A stretch of 64,000 bases of DNA from Hydractinia symbiolongicarpus (lineage: Eukaryota > Cnidaria > Hydrozoa > Anthoathecata > Hydractiniidae): contig NC_079880.1 of assembly GCF_029227915.1 (NCBI RefSeq), positions 31,739,501 to 31,803,500 of the forward strand, read 5' to 3'. Under the pieces are notes generated by a model. The model was not told the origin of the DNA, did no database searches, and was given only the letters and a program-made list of their open reading frames with translations. A program made the translations under genes and the position numbers. Below, in pieces: positions 23,276 to 36,434 of this stretch. The number at the start of each line of letters is the position of its first letter. Position 1 is the stretch's first letter.

Positions 23276-26200
23276 CCGTCAACTGCATGCACAGGCCTCT
23301 AAAGGTTGTGATATGGGCTTTTGCCGGCTAATAAAGGCCTTACGCGTAAATTACGTCCTCCCACGTTCTTGCGCAGGTTACCATTGGTCTAGTCCTTCCA
23401 TTCTCCATGGACTACGACGTCTTAAGTCTTTTTCCCCAGCGCCATGGCTTTAGAACGACGTCAACTACATGTACAGGCCTTTAAAGGCCGTAATATGGCC
23501 TTTTGCCGCCTATTAAAGGCCTTTCACGTAAATCACGTGTTTCCACGCGCTTGCACAGGTTACCTTTTTTCTAGTCCATCCATCCTACATGGACTACTGC
23601 GTCCTAAGTCGTTTTCCTTGGCACCATGGCTTTAGAACGCCGTCAACTACATTAAAAGGCCTCTAAATGCCGTAATATAGCCTTTTGCCGCCTAGTAAAG
23701 GCCTTACACGTAATTCCCCTCGTTCCACGTGCTTGTGCAAGTTACCATTGGTCTAGTCCTTCCACTCTCAATATACTACAAGGTCATAAGTCGTTTTCCC
23801 TAGCACCATGGCTTTAGAACGCCGTCAACTACATGCACAGGCCTCTAAAGGCCGTAATATTCCTTATAGAGGCCTAATAAAGGCGATACACGAGAATCAC
23901 GTGGTTCCACGAGGGTGGGCAGGTTACCATTGGTCTAGTCCTTCCACTCTTCATGGACTGCGACGTCCTAAGTCGTTTTCCCTAGCACCATGGCTTTAGA
24001 ACGCCGTCAACTGCATGCACAGGCCTCTAAAGGTTGTGATATGGGCTTTTGCCGGCTAATAAAGGCCTTACGCGTAAATTACGTCCTCCCACGTTCTTGC
24101 GCAGGTTACCATTGGTCTAGTCCTTCCATTCTCCATGGACTACGACGTCTTAAGTCTTTTTCCCCAGAGCCATGGCTTTAGAACGACGTCAACTACATTA
24201 AAAGGCCTCTAAATGCCGTAATATAGCCATTTGCCGCCTAGTAAAGGCCTTTCACGTAATTCCCCTCGTTCCACGTGCTTGTGCAAGTTACCATTGGTCT
24301 AGTCCTTCCACTTTCAATATAATACAAGGTCATAAGTCGTTTTCCCTAGCACCATGGCTTTAGAACGCCGTCAACTACATGCACAGGCCTCTAAAGGCCG
24401 TAATATGCCTTATAGAGGCCTAATAATGGCGATACACGAAAATCACGTTGTTCCACCAGTGTGTGCAGGTTACCATTGGTCAACTCCTTCTACTCTTAAT
24501 GGACTACTACGTTCTAGGACGATTTCCCTCGCACCATGGCTTTAGAACGGCGTCAACTACATACAAAGGCCTCTAAAGGCCGTAATATGGCCTTTTGCCA
24601 CCTATTAAAGGCCGTACACGTAATTCCCCTCGGTTCCACATGCTTGTGCAGGTTACCATTGGTCTAGTCCTTCCACTCTTAATGGACTACAATATCATAA
24701 GTCGTTTTCCCTAGCACCTTGGCTTTAGAACTCTGTCAACTACATGGACAGGCCTCTAAAGGCCGTAATATGCCTTATAGAGGCCTAAAAAAAGGCGATA
24801 CACGAAAATCACGTGGTTCCACGAGTGTGTGCAGGTTACCATTGGTCAACTCCTTCTTCTCTGAATGGACTACTACGTTCTAGGACGATTTCCCTCGCAC
24901 CATGGCTTTAGAACGCCGTCAACTACATGCACAGGCCTCTAAAGGTTGTGATATGGGCTTTTGGGCCTAGTAAAGGCGATACACGAAAATCACTTGGTTC
25001 CACGAGTGTGTGCAGGTTACCATTGGTCTAGTCCTTCCATTCTCCATGGACTACGACGTCTTAAGTCTTTTTCCCCAGCGCCATGGCTTTAGAACGATGC
25101 CAACTACATGTACAGGCCTCTAAAGGCCGTAATATGGCCTTTTGCCGCCTATTAAAGGCCTTTCACGTAAATCACGTGTTTCCACGCGCTTGCACAGGTT
25201 ACCTTTTTTCTAGTCCATCCATCCTACATGGAGTACTGCGTCCTAAGTCGTTTTCCTTGGCACCATGGCTTTAGAACGCCGTCAACTACATTAAAAGGCC
25301 TCTAAATGCCGTAATATAGCCTTTTGCCGCCTAGTAAAGGCCTTACACGTAATTCCCCTCGTTCCACGTGCTTGTGCAAGTTACCATTGGTCTAGTCCTT
25401 CCACTTTCAATATAATACAAGGTCATAAGTCGTTTTCCCTAGCACCATGGCTTTAGAACGCCGTCAACTACATGCACAGACCTCTAAAAGCCGTAATATG
25501 GGCTTTTGGCGGCTAATGAAGGCCTTACGCATAAATTACGTTCTCCCACGTTCTTGCGCAGGTTACCATTGGTCTAGTCCTTCCACTGTCCATAAACTGC
25601 GACGTTCTAAGTCGTTTTCCCCAGCGGCATGGCTTTAGAACATCGTCAACTACATGCACAGGCCTCTAAAAGCCGTAATATGCCTTATAGAGGCCTAAAA
25701 AAAGGCGATACACGAAAATCACGTGGTTCCACGAGTGTGTGCAGGTTAACATTGGTCAACTCCTTCTACTCTTAATGGACTACTACGTTCTAGGACGATT
25801 TCCCTCGCACCATGGCTTTAGAACGCCGCCAACTACATGCACAGGCCTCTAAAGGCCGTAATATGCCTTATTGAGGCCTAAAAATGGCGATACACGAAAA
25901 TCACGTTGTTCCACGAGTGTGTGCAGGTTACCATTGGTCAACTCCTTCTACTCTTAATGGACTACTACGTTCTAGGACGATTTTCCTCCCACCATGGCTT
26001 TAGAACGCCGTCAACTACATACACAGGCCTCTAAAGGCCGTAATATGGCCTTTTGCCGCCTATTAAAGGCCGTACACGTAATTCCCCTCGGTTCCACATG
26101 CTTGTGCAGGTTACCATTGGTCTAGTCCTTCCACTCTTCATGGACTGCGACGTCCTAAGTCGTTTTCCCTAGCACCATGGCTTGAGAACGCCGTCAACTG

Positions 26201-29200
26201 CATGCACAGGCCTCTAAAGTTTGTGATATGGGCTTTTGCCGGCTATTAAAGGCCTTTCATGTAAATCACGTGTTTCCACGCGCTTGCACAGGTTACCTTT
26301 TTTCTAGTCCATCCATCCTACATGGACTACGACGTCTTAAGTCGTTTTCTTCGGCACCATGGCTTTAGAACGCCGTCAAATACATGCACAGGCCTCTAAA
26401 GGCCGTAACATGGACCTTTGCCAGCTAATAAAGGCCTTACGCGTAAATAACGTGCTCCCACGCTCTTGCACAGGTTATCATTGGTCTAGTCCTTCCACTC
26501 TCCACGGACTGCGACGTTCTAAGTCGTTTTCCCCAGCGCCATGGCTTTAGAACTTTGTCAACTACATGCACAGGACTGTAAAGCCGTAGTATGGCCTTCT
26601 AGAGGCCTAGTAAAGACCATACGCGTAAATCACGTGTTTAAACGTGCTCGCGCAGGTTACCATTGGTCTAATCCTTCAACTCTTAATGGACTACTGCGTC
26701 CTAAGTCGTTTTCTTTGGCACCTTGGCTTTAGAACTCCGTCAACTACATGGAAAGGCCTCTAAAGGCCGTAATACGGCCTTTTGCCCCCTAATAAAGGCG
26801 ATACACAAAAATTACGTGGTTCCACGTGTGTGTGCTGGTTACCACTGGTCAACTCCTTCCACTGTCCATAAACTGCGACGTTCTAAGTCGTTTTCCCCAG
26901 CGGCATGGCTTTAGAACATCGTCAACTACATGCACAGGCCTCTAAAAGCCGTAATATGCCTTATAGAGGCCTAAAAAAAGGCGATACACGAAAATCACGT
27001 GGTTCCACGAGTGTGTGCAGGTTACCATTGGTCAACTCCTTCTTCTCTTAATGGACTACTACGTTCTAGGACGATTTCCCTCGCACCATGGCTTTAGAAC
27101 GCCGTCAACTACATGCACAGGCCTCTAAAAGCCGTAATATGCCTTATAGAGGCCTAAAAAAAGGCGATACACGAAAATCACGTGGTTCCACGAGTGTGTG
27201 CAGGTTACCATTGGTCAACTCCTTCTACTCTTAATGGACTACTACGTTCTAGGACGATTTTCCTCCCACCATGGCTTTAGAACGCCGTCAAATACATACA
27301 CAGGCCTCTAAAGGCCGTAATATGGCCTTTTGCCGCCTATTAAAGGCCGTACACGTAATTCCCCTCGGTTCCACATGCTTGTGCAGGTTACCATTGGTCT
27401 AGTCCTTCCACTCTTCATGGACTGCGACGTCCTAAGTCGTTTTCCCTAGCACCATGGCTTGAGAACGCCGTCAACTACATGCACAGGCCTCTAAAGGTTG
27501 TGATATGGGCTTTTGCGGCCTAGTAAAGGCGATACACGAAAATCACGTGGTTCCACGAGTGTGTGCAGGTTACCATTGGTCAACTCCTTCTTCTCTTAAT
27601 GGACTACTACGTTCTAGGACGATTTCCCTCGCACCATGGCTTTAGAACGCCGTCAACTACATGCACAGGCCTCTAAAGGTTGTGATATGGGCTTTTGCCG
27701 GCTAATAATGGCCTTACGCGTAAATTACGTGCTCCCACGTTCTTGCGCAGGTTACCATTGGTCTAGTCCTTCCATTCTCCATGGACTACGACGTCTTAAG
27801 TCTTTTTCCCCAGCGCCATGGCTTTAGAACGACGTCAACTACATGTACAGGCCTCTAAAGGCCGTAATATGGCCTTTTGCCGCCTATTAAAGGCCTTTCA
27901 CGTAAATCACGTGTTTCCACGCGCTTGCACAGGTTACCTTTTTTCTAGTCCATCCATCCTACATGGACTACTGCGTCTTAAGTCGTTTTCCTTGGCACCG
28001 TGGCTTTAGAACGCCGTCAACTACATTAAAAGGCCTCTAAATGCCGTAATATAGCCTTTTGCCACCTAGTAAAGGCCTTACACGTAATTCCCCTCGTTCC
28101 ACGTGCTTGTGCAAGTTACCATTGGTCTAGTCCTTCCACTCTCAATATACTACAAGGTCATAAGTCGTTTTCCCTAGCACCATGGCTTTAGAACGCCGTC
28201 AACTACATGCACAGGCCTCTAAAGGCCGTAATATGCCTTATAGAGGCCTAATAAGGGCAATACACGAAAATCACGTGGTTCCACGAGTGTGTGCAGGTTA
28301 CCATTGGTCAACTCCTTCTACTCTTAATGGACTACTACGTTCTAGGACGATTTCCCTCGCACCATGGCTTTAAAACGCCGTCAACTACATGCACAGGCCT
28401 CTAAAGGCCGTAATATGGCCTTTTGCCGCCTATTAAAGGCCGTGCACGTAAATCCCCCGGTTCCACATGCTTGTGCAGGTTACCATTGGTCTAGTCCTTC
28501 CACTCTTCATGGACAGCGACGTCCTAAGTCGTTTTCCCTAGCACCATGGCTTTAGAACGCCGTCAACTACATGCACAGGCCTCTAAAGGTTGTGATATGG
28601 GCTTTTGCGGCCTAGTAAAGGCGATACACGAGAATCCCCCGGTTCCACATGCTTGTGCAGGTTACCATTGGTCTAGTCCTTCCACTCTTCATGGACTGCG
28701 ATGTCCTTAGTCGTTTTCCCTAGCACCATGGCTTTAAAACGCCGTCAACTACATGCACAGGCGTCTAAAGGTTGTGATACGGCCTTTTGCCCCCTAATAA
28801 AGGCGATACACGAAAATTACGTGGTTCCACGTGTGTGTGCTGGTTACCACTGGTCAGCTCCTTCCACTGTCCATAGAATGCGACGTTCTAAGTCGTTTTC
28901 CCCAGCGGCATGGCTTTAGAACGCCGTCAACTACATGCACAGGCCTCTAAAGACCGTAATATGCCTTATTGAGGCCTAATAATGGCGATACACGAAAATC
29001 ACGTAGTTCCACGAGTGTGTGCAGGTCACCATTGGTCAACTCCTTCTACTCTTAATGGACTACTACGTTCTAGGACGATTTCCCTCCCACCATGGCTTTA
29101 GAACGCCGTCAACTACATACACAGGCCTCTAAAGGTTGTGATATGGGCTTTTGCGGCCTAGTAAAGGCGATACACGAGAATCACGTGGTTCCACGAGGGT

Positions 29201-31104
29201 GTGCAGGTTAACATTGGTCTAGTCCTTCCATTCTTCATGGACTGGGACGTCCTAAGTCGTTTTCCCTAGCACCATGGCTTTAGAACGCCGTCAACTACAT
29301 GCACAGGCCTCTAAAAGCCGTAATATGCCTTATAGAAGCCTAAAAAAAGGCGATACAAGAAAACCACGTGGTTCCACGAGTGTGTGCAGGTTACCATTGG
29401 TCAACTCCTTCTACTCTTAATGGACTACTACGTACTAGGACGATTTCCCTCGCACCATGGCTTTAGAACGCCGTCAACTACATGCACAGGCCTCTAAAGG
29501 CCGTAATATGCCTTTTTGAGGCCTAATAATGGCGATACACGAAAATCACGTTGTTCCACGAGGGTGTGCAGGTTACCATTGGTCTAGTCCTTCCATTCAT
29601 CATGGACTGCGACGTCCTAAGTCGTTTTCCCTAGCACCATGGCTTTAGAACGCCGTCAACTACATGCACAGGCCTCTAAAGGTTGTGATATGGGCTTTTA
29701 CCGGCTAATAAAGGCCTTACGCGTAAATTACGTGATCCCACGTTCTTGCGCAGGTTACCATCGGTCTACTCCTTCAACTCTTAATGGACTACTGCGTCCT
29801 AAGTCGTTTTTTTGGCACCTTGGCTTTACAACTCCGTCAACTACATGGACAGGCCTCTAAAGGCCGTAATACGGCCTTTTGCCCCCTAATAAAGGCCATA
29901 CGCGTAAATAACGTGCTCCCACGTTCTCGCACAGGTTATCATTGGTCTAGTCCTTCCACTCTCCACGGACTGCGACGTTCTAAGTCGTTTTCCCCAGCGC
30001 CATGGCTTTAGAACTTTGTCAACTACATGCACAGGACTCTAAAGCCGTAGTATAGCCTTCTAGAGGCCTAGTAAAGAATTTACGCGTAAATCACGTGTTT
30101 AAACGTGCTTGCGCAGGTTACCATTGGTCTAATCCCTCCATTCTCCATGGACTACGACGTCCTAAGTCGTTTTCTTTGGCACTATGGCTTTACAACGCCG
30201 TCAACTACATGCACAGGCCTCTAAAGGCTGTAATATGGACTTTTGCCGGCTAATAAAGGCCTTACACGTAAATCTCCCGGTTCCACGTGCTTGTGCAGGT
30301 TACCATTAGTCTAGTCCTTCCACTCTCAATGGACTACAATATCATAAGTCGTTTTCCCTAGCACCTTGGCTTTAGAACTCCGTCAACTACATTGACAGGC
30401 CTCTAAAGGCCGTAATATGCCTCATAGAGGCCTAAAAAAAGGCGATACACGAAAATCATGAGGTTACCATTGGTCAACTCCTTCTTCTCTTAATGGACTA
30501 CTACGTTCTAGGACGATTTCCCTAGCACCATGGCTTTAGAACGCCGTCAACTACATTAAAAGGCCTCTAAATGCCGTAATATAGCCTTTAGCCGCCTAGT
30601 AAAGGCCTTACACGTAATTCCCCTCGTTCCACGTGCTTGTGCAAGTTACCATTGGTCTAGTCCTTCCACTCTCAATATACTACAAGGTCATAAGTCGTTT
30701 TCCCTAGCACCATGGCTTTAGAACGCCGTCAACTACATGCACAGGCCTCTAAAGGCCGTAATATGCCTTATAGAGGCCTAATAAAGGCGATACACGAGAA
30801 TCACGTGGTTCCACGAGGGTGGGCAGGTTAACATTGGTCTAGTCCTTCCATTCTTCATGGACTGCGACGTCCTAAGTCGTTTTCCCTAGCACCATGGCTT
30901 TAGAACGCCGTCAACTACATGCACAGGCCTCTAAAAGCCGTAATATGCCTTATAGAAGCCTAAAAAAAGGCGATACACGAAAACCACGTGGTTCCACGAG
31001 TGTGTGCAGGTTACCATTGGTCAACTCCTTCTACTCTTAATGGACTACTACGTACTAGGACGATTTCCCTCGCACCATGGCTTTAGAACGCCGTCAACTA
31101 CATG

Positions 31105-31117
31105 CACAGGCCTTATA
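31105..31117 (+). other. 20-bp deletion at GGCC repeats
   Basis: The sequence catgcacaggccttatagagg lacks the 20 bases normally found between aggcc and ttatagagg. GGCC and GCC at either side of the lost piece allow slippage. One arm of the extended hairpin is removed in this copy. Confidence 0.8.
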
Positions 31118-32858
31118 GAGGCCTAAAAAAAGGCGATACACGAAAATCATGAGGTTACCATTGGTCAACTCTTTCTTCTCTTAATGGACTACTACGTTCT
31201 AGGACGATTTCCCTAGCACCATGGCTTTAGAACGCCGTCAACTACATTAAAAGGCCTCTAAATGCCGTAATATAGCCTTTTGCCGCCTAGTAAAGGCCTT
31301 ACACGTAATTCCCCTCGTTCCACGTGCTTGTGCAAGTTACCATTGGTCTAGTCCTTCCACTCTCAATATACTACAAGGTCATAAGTCGTTTTCCCTAGCA
31401 CCATGGCTTTAGAACGCCGTCAACTACATGCACAGGCCTCTAAAGGCCGTAATATGCCTTATAGAGGCCTAATAAAGGCGATACACGAGAATCACGTGGT
31501 TCCACGAGGGTGGGCAGGTTACCATTGGTCTAGTCCTTCCACTCTTCATGGACTACGACGTCTTAAGTCTTTTTCCCCAGCGCCATGGCTTTAGAACGAC
31601 GTCAACTACATGTACAGGCCTCTAAAGGCCGTAATATGGCCTTTTGCCGCCTATTAAAGGCCTTTCACGTAATTCCCCTCGTTCCACGTGCTTGTGCAAG
31701 TTACCATTGGTCTAGTCCTTCCACTCTCAATATACTACAAGGTCATAAGTCGTTTTCCCTAGCACCATGGCTTTAGAACGCCGTCAACTACATGCACAGG
31801 CCTCTAAAGGCCGTAATATGCCTTATAGAGGCCTAATAAGGGCAATACACGAAAATCACGTGGTTCCACGAGTGTGTGCAGGTTACCATTGGTCAACTCC
31901 TTCTACTCTTAATGGAATACAACGTTCTAGGACGATTTCCCTCGCACCATGGCTTTAGAACGCCGTCAACTACATGCACAGGCCTCTAAAGGCCGTAATA
32001 TGGCCTTTTGCCGCCTATTAAAGGCCGTACACGTAAATCCCCCGGTTCCACATGCTTGTGCAGGTGACCATTGGTCTAGTCCTTCCACTCTTCATGGACT
32101 GCGACGTCCTAAGTCGTTTTCCCTAGCACCATGGCTTTAGAACGCCGTCAACTACATGCACAGGCCTCTAAAGGTTGTGATATGGGCTTTTGCGGCCTAG
32201 TAAAGGCGATACACGAGAATCACGTGGTTCCACGAGGGTGTGCAGGTTACCATTGGTCTAGTCCTTCCATTCTTCATTGACTGCGACGTCCTAAGTCGTT
32301 TTCCCTAGCACCATGGCTTTAGAACGCCGTCAACTACATGCACAGGCCTCTAAAGGTTGTGATATGGGCTTTTGCCGGCTAATAAAGGCCTTACGCGTAA
32401 ATTACGTGATCCCACGTTCTTGCGCAGGTTACCATTGGTCTAGTCCTTCTATTCTCCATGGACTATGACGTCTTAAGTCTTTTTCCCCAGCGCCATGGCT
32501 TTAGAACGACGTCTACTACATGTACAGGCCTCTAAAGGCCGTAATATGGCCTTTTGCCGCCTATTAAAGGCTTTTCACGTAAATCACGTGTTTCCACGCG
32601 CTTGCACAGGTTACCTTTTTTCTAGTCCATCCATCCTACATGGACTACTGCGTCCTAAGTCGTTTTCCTTGGCACCATGGCTTTAGAACTCTGTCAACTA
32701 CATGCACAGGCCTCTAAAAGCCGTAATATGGGCTTTTGGCGGCTAATAAAGGCCTTACGCGTAAATTACGTTCTCCCACGTTCTTGCGCAGGTTACCATT
32801 GGTCTAGTCCTTCCACTGTCCATGGACTGCGACGTCCTAGGTTGTTTTCCCCAGCGCC

Positions 32859-33040
32859 ATGGCTTTAGAACATCGTCAACCTTATGCCCAGGCCTCTAAA
32901 GGTTGCATTATGCTTTTTATATGCCTAATAAAGGCTTGAAACGTAAGTCACGTGGTTCAACGTGGCTGTGCAGGTTACCATTGGTCTACTCCTTCAACTC
33001 TTAATGGACTACTGCGTCCTAAGTCGTTTTCTTGGGCACC
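32859..33040 (+). repeat. Diverged monomer subtype (ccttatgcccagg)
   Basis: This monomer has caaccttatgcccagg in place of caactacatgcacagg, and gcattatgctttttatatgcc in place of the dyad-1 region, so it lacks both GGCC arms. Further copies start at 33,770, 36,138, 36,517, 37,785, 39,064, 39,610 and 48,597. The left block has a related but less changed form (gcaatatgctttttacgtgcc, for example near 1,348 and 2,397), which may be its ancestor. Confidence 0.82.
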
Positions 33041-33405
33041 ATGGCTTTAGAACGCCGTCAACTACATGCACAGGCCTCTAAAGGCCGTAATATGCCTTAT
33101 TGAGGCCTAATAATGGCGATACACGAAAATCACGTTGTTCCACGAGTGTGTGCAGGTTACCATTGGTCAACTCCTTCTACACTTAATGGACTACTACGTT
33201 CTAGGACGATTTCCCCCCCACCATGGCTTTAGAACGCCGTCAAGTACATACACAGGCCTCTAAAGGCCGTAATATGGCCTTTTGCCGCCTATTAAAGGCC
33301 GTACACGTAATTCCCCTCGGTTCCACATGCTTGTGCAGGTTACCATTGGTCTAGTCCTTCCACTCTTCATGGACTGCGACGTCCTAAATCGTTTTCCCTA
33401 GCACC

Positions 33406-35042
33406 ATGGCTTTAGAACGCCGTCAACTACTTGCACAGTCTTCTAAAGGTTGTGATATGGGCTTTTGCGGCCTAGTAAAGGCGATACACGAGAATCACGT
33501 GGTTCCACGAGGGTGTGCAGGTTTCCATTGGTCTAGTCCTTCCACTCTTCATGGACTGCGACGTCCTAAGTCGTTTTCCCTAGCACCATGGCTTGAGAAC
33601 GCCGTCAACTGCATGCACAGGCCTCTAAAGGTTGTGATATAGGCTTTTGCCGGCTAATAAAGGCCTTACGCGTAAATAACGTGCTCCCACGTTCTCGCAC
33701 AGGTTTTCATTGGTCTAGTCCTTCCACTCTCCACGGACTGCGACGTCCTAGGTTGTTTTCCCCAGCGCCATGGCTTTAGAACATCGTCAACCTTATGCCC
33801 AGGTCTCTAAAGGTTGCATTATGCTTCTTATATGCCTAATAAAGGCTTGAAACGTAAGTCACGTGGTTCTACGTGGCTGTGTAGGTTACCATTGGTCTAC
33901 TCCTTCAACTCTTATTGGACTGCTGCGTCCTAAGTCGTTTTCCCTAGCACCATGGCTTTAGAACGCCGTCAACTACTTGCACAGTCTTCTAAAGGTTGTG
34001 ATATGGGCTTTTGCGGCCTAGTAAAGGCGATACACGAGAATCACGTGGTTCCACGAGGGTGTGCAGGTTACCATTGGTCTAGTCCTTCCACTCTTCATGG
34101 ACTGCGACGTCCTAAGTCGTTTTCCCTAGCACCATGGCTTGAGAACGCCGTCAACTGCATGCACAGGCCTCTAAAGGTTGTGATATGGTCTTTTGCCGGC
34201 TAATAAAGGCCTTACGCGTAAATTACGTGCTCCCACGTTCTTGCACAGGTTACCATTGGTCTTGTCCTTCCATTCTCTATGGACTGCGACGTCCTAAGTC
34301 GTTTTACCCAGCGCCATGGCTTTAGAACTTTGTCAACTACATGCACAGGACTGTAAAGCCGTAGTATGGCCTTCTAGAGGCCTAGTAAAGACCATACGCG
34401 TAAATCACGTGTTTAAACGTGCTTGTGCAGGTTACCATTGGTCTAGTCCTTCCACTCTTCATGGCTGCGACGTCCTAAGTCGTTTTCCCTAGCACCATGG
34501 CTTTAGAACGCCGTCAACTACTTGCACAGTCTTCTTAAGGTTGTGATATGGGCTTTTGCGGCCTAGTAAAGGCGATACACGAGAATCACGTGGTTCCACG
34601 AGGGTGTGCAGGTTACCATTGGTCTAGTCCTTCCACTCTTCATGGACTGCGACGTCCTAAGTGGTTTTCCCTAGCACCATGGCTTGAGAACGCCGTCAAC
34701 TGCATGCACAGGCCTCTAAAGGTTGTGATATGGGCTTTTGCCGGCTATTAAAGGCCTTTCATGTAAATCACGTGTTTCCACGCGCTTGCACAGGTTACCT
34801 TTTTTCTAGTCCATCCATCGTACATGGACTACGACGTCTTAAGTCGTTTTTTTGGCACCATTGCTTTAGAACGCCGTCAACTACATGCACAGGCCTCTAA
34901 AGGCCGTAATATGGACTTTTGCCTGCTAATAAACGCCTTACATGTAAATCACGTGTTTCCACGCGCTTGCACAGGTTACCATTTTTCTAGTCCATCCATC
35001 CTACATGGACTACGACGTCTTAAGTCGTTTTCTTCGGCACCA
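33406..35042 (+). repeat. Local trimer HOR (546 bp), three copies
   Basis: The monomer carrying cttgcacagtcttct starts at 33,406, 33,952 and 34,497, a spacing of 546 then 545 bp (the third unit has lost one base in catggctgcg near 34,462). In each unit it is followed by the monomer atggcttgagaacgcc (33,588, 34,134, 34,680). The third monomer differs between units: a ccttatgcccagg type at 33,770, a tttgtcaactacatgc type at 34,316. The trimer is therefore a young, imperfect HOR in which only two of three positions are conserved. Confidence 0.8.
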
Positions 35043-36404
35043 TGGCTTTAGAACGCCGTCAAATACATGCACAGGCCTCTAAAGGCCGTAACATGGACCT
35101 TTGCCAGCTAATAAAGGCCTTACGCGTAAATAACGTGCTCCCACGTTCTCGCACAGGTTATCATTGGTCTAGTCCTTCCACTCTCCACGGACTGCGACGT
35201 TCTAAGTCGTTTTCCCCAGCGCCATGGCTTTAGAACTTTGTCAACTACATGCACAGGACTGTAAAGCCGTAGTATGGCCTTCTAGAGGCCTAGTAAAGAC
35301 CATACGCGTAAATCACGTGTTTAAAAAACGTGCTTGCGCAGGTTACCATTGGTCTAATGCTTCCATTCTCCATGGACTACGACGTCCTAAGTCGTTTTCT
35401 TTGGCACTATGGCTTTACAACGCCGTCAACTACATGCACAGGCCTCTAAAGGCTGTAATATGGCCTTTTGCCGCCTAATAAAGGCCTTACACGTAAATCC
35501 CCCGGTTTCACGTGCTTGTGCAGGTTACCATTGGTCTAGTCCTTCCACTCTCAATGGACTACAATATCATAAGTCGTTTTCCCTAGCACCTTGGCTTTAG
35601 AACTCCGTCAACTACATGGACAGGCCTCTAAAGGCCGTAATATGCCTTATAGAGGCCTAAAAAAAGGCGATACACGAAAATCACGTGGTTCCACGAGTGT
35701 GTGCAGGTTACCATTGGTCAACTCCTTCTTCTCTTAATGGACTACTACGTTCTAGGACGATTTCCCTCGCACCATGGCTTTAGAACGCCGTCAACTACAT
35801 GCACAGGCCTCTAAAGGTTGTGATATGGGCTTTTGCGGCCTAGTAAACGCGATACACGAAAATCACGTGGTTCCACGAGTGTGTGCAGGTTACCATTGGT
35901 CAACTCCTTATTCTCTTAATGGACTACTACGTTCTAGGACGATTTCCCTCGCACCATGGCTTTAGAACGCCGTCAACTACATGCACAGGCCTCTAAAGGT
36001 TGTGATATGGGCTTTTGCCGGCTAATAAAGGCCTTACGCGTAAATTACGTGCTCCCACGTTCTTGCGCAGGTTACCATTGGTCTAGTCCTTCCACTCTCC
36101 ACGGATTGCGACGTCCTAGGTTGTTTTCCCCAGCGCCATGGCTTTAGAACATCGTCAACCTTATGCCCAGGCCTCTAAAGGTTGCATTATGCTTTTTATA
36201 TGCCTAATAAAGGCTTGAAACGTAAGTCACGTGGTTCTACGTGGCTGTGCAGGTTACCATTGGTCTACTCCTTCAACTCTTAATGGACTACTACGTTCTA
36301 GGACGATTTCCCTCGCACCATGGCTTTAGAACGCCGTCAACTACATGCACAGCCCTCTAAAGGTTGTGATATGGGCTTTTGCCGGCTAATAAAGGCCTTA
36401 CGCG

Positions 36405-36434
36405 TAAATAACGTGCTCCTAAATAACGTGCTCC
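36405..36434 (+). repeat. 15-bp tandem duplication inside a monomer
   Basis: TAAATAACGTGCTCC at 36,405-36,419 is repeated at 36,420-36,434, inside the variable cassette. The monomer is therefore 197 bp. I found no other copy with this duplication. Confidence 0.9.

Larger units (their letters stand above)
22152..33405 (+). repeat. Mixed satellite domain, no dominant HOR
   Basis: About 62 monomers drawn from many subtypes. The variant with ccttatagaggcctaaaaaaaggcgatac is frequent, as is the ctacattaaaaggcc variant. Local duplications include about 29,277-29,470 with 30,897-31,090 (offset 1,620, nine monomers less 18 bp, sharing the rare 'atagaagcc'), and about 30,457-30,830 with 31,147-31,518 (offset near 688). 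The stretch 23,640-24,180 reappears at 61,487-62,027 (offset 37,847). A third substitution-rich monomer type with 'aatacggccttttgccccc' occurs near 26,770, 28,778 and 29,868. There are no genes or foreign insertions. Confidence 0.85.
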
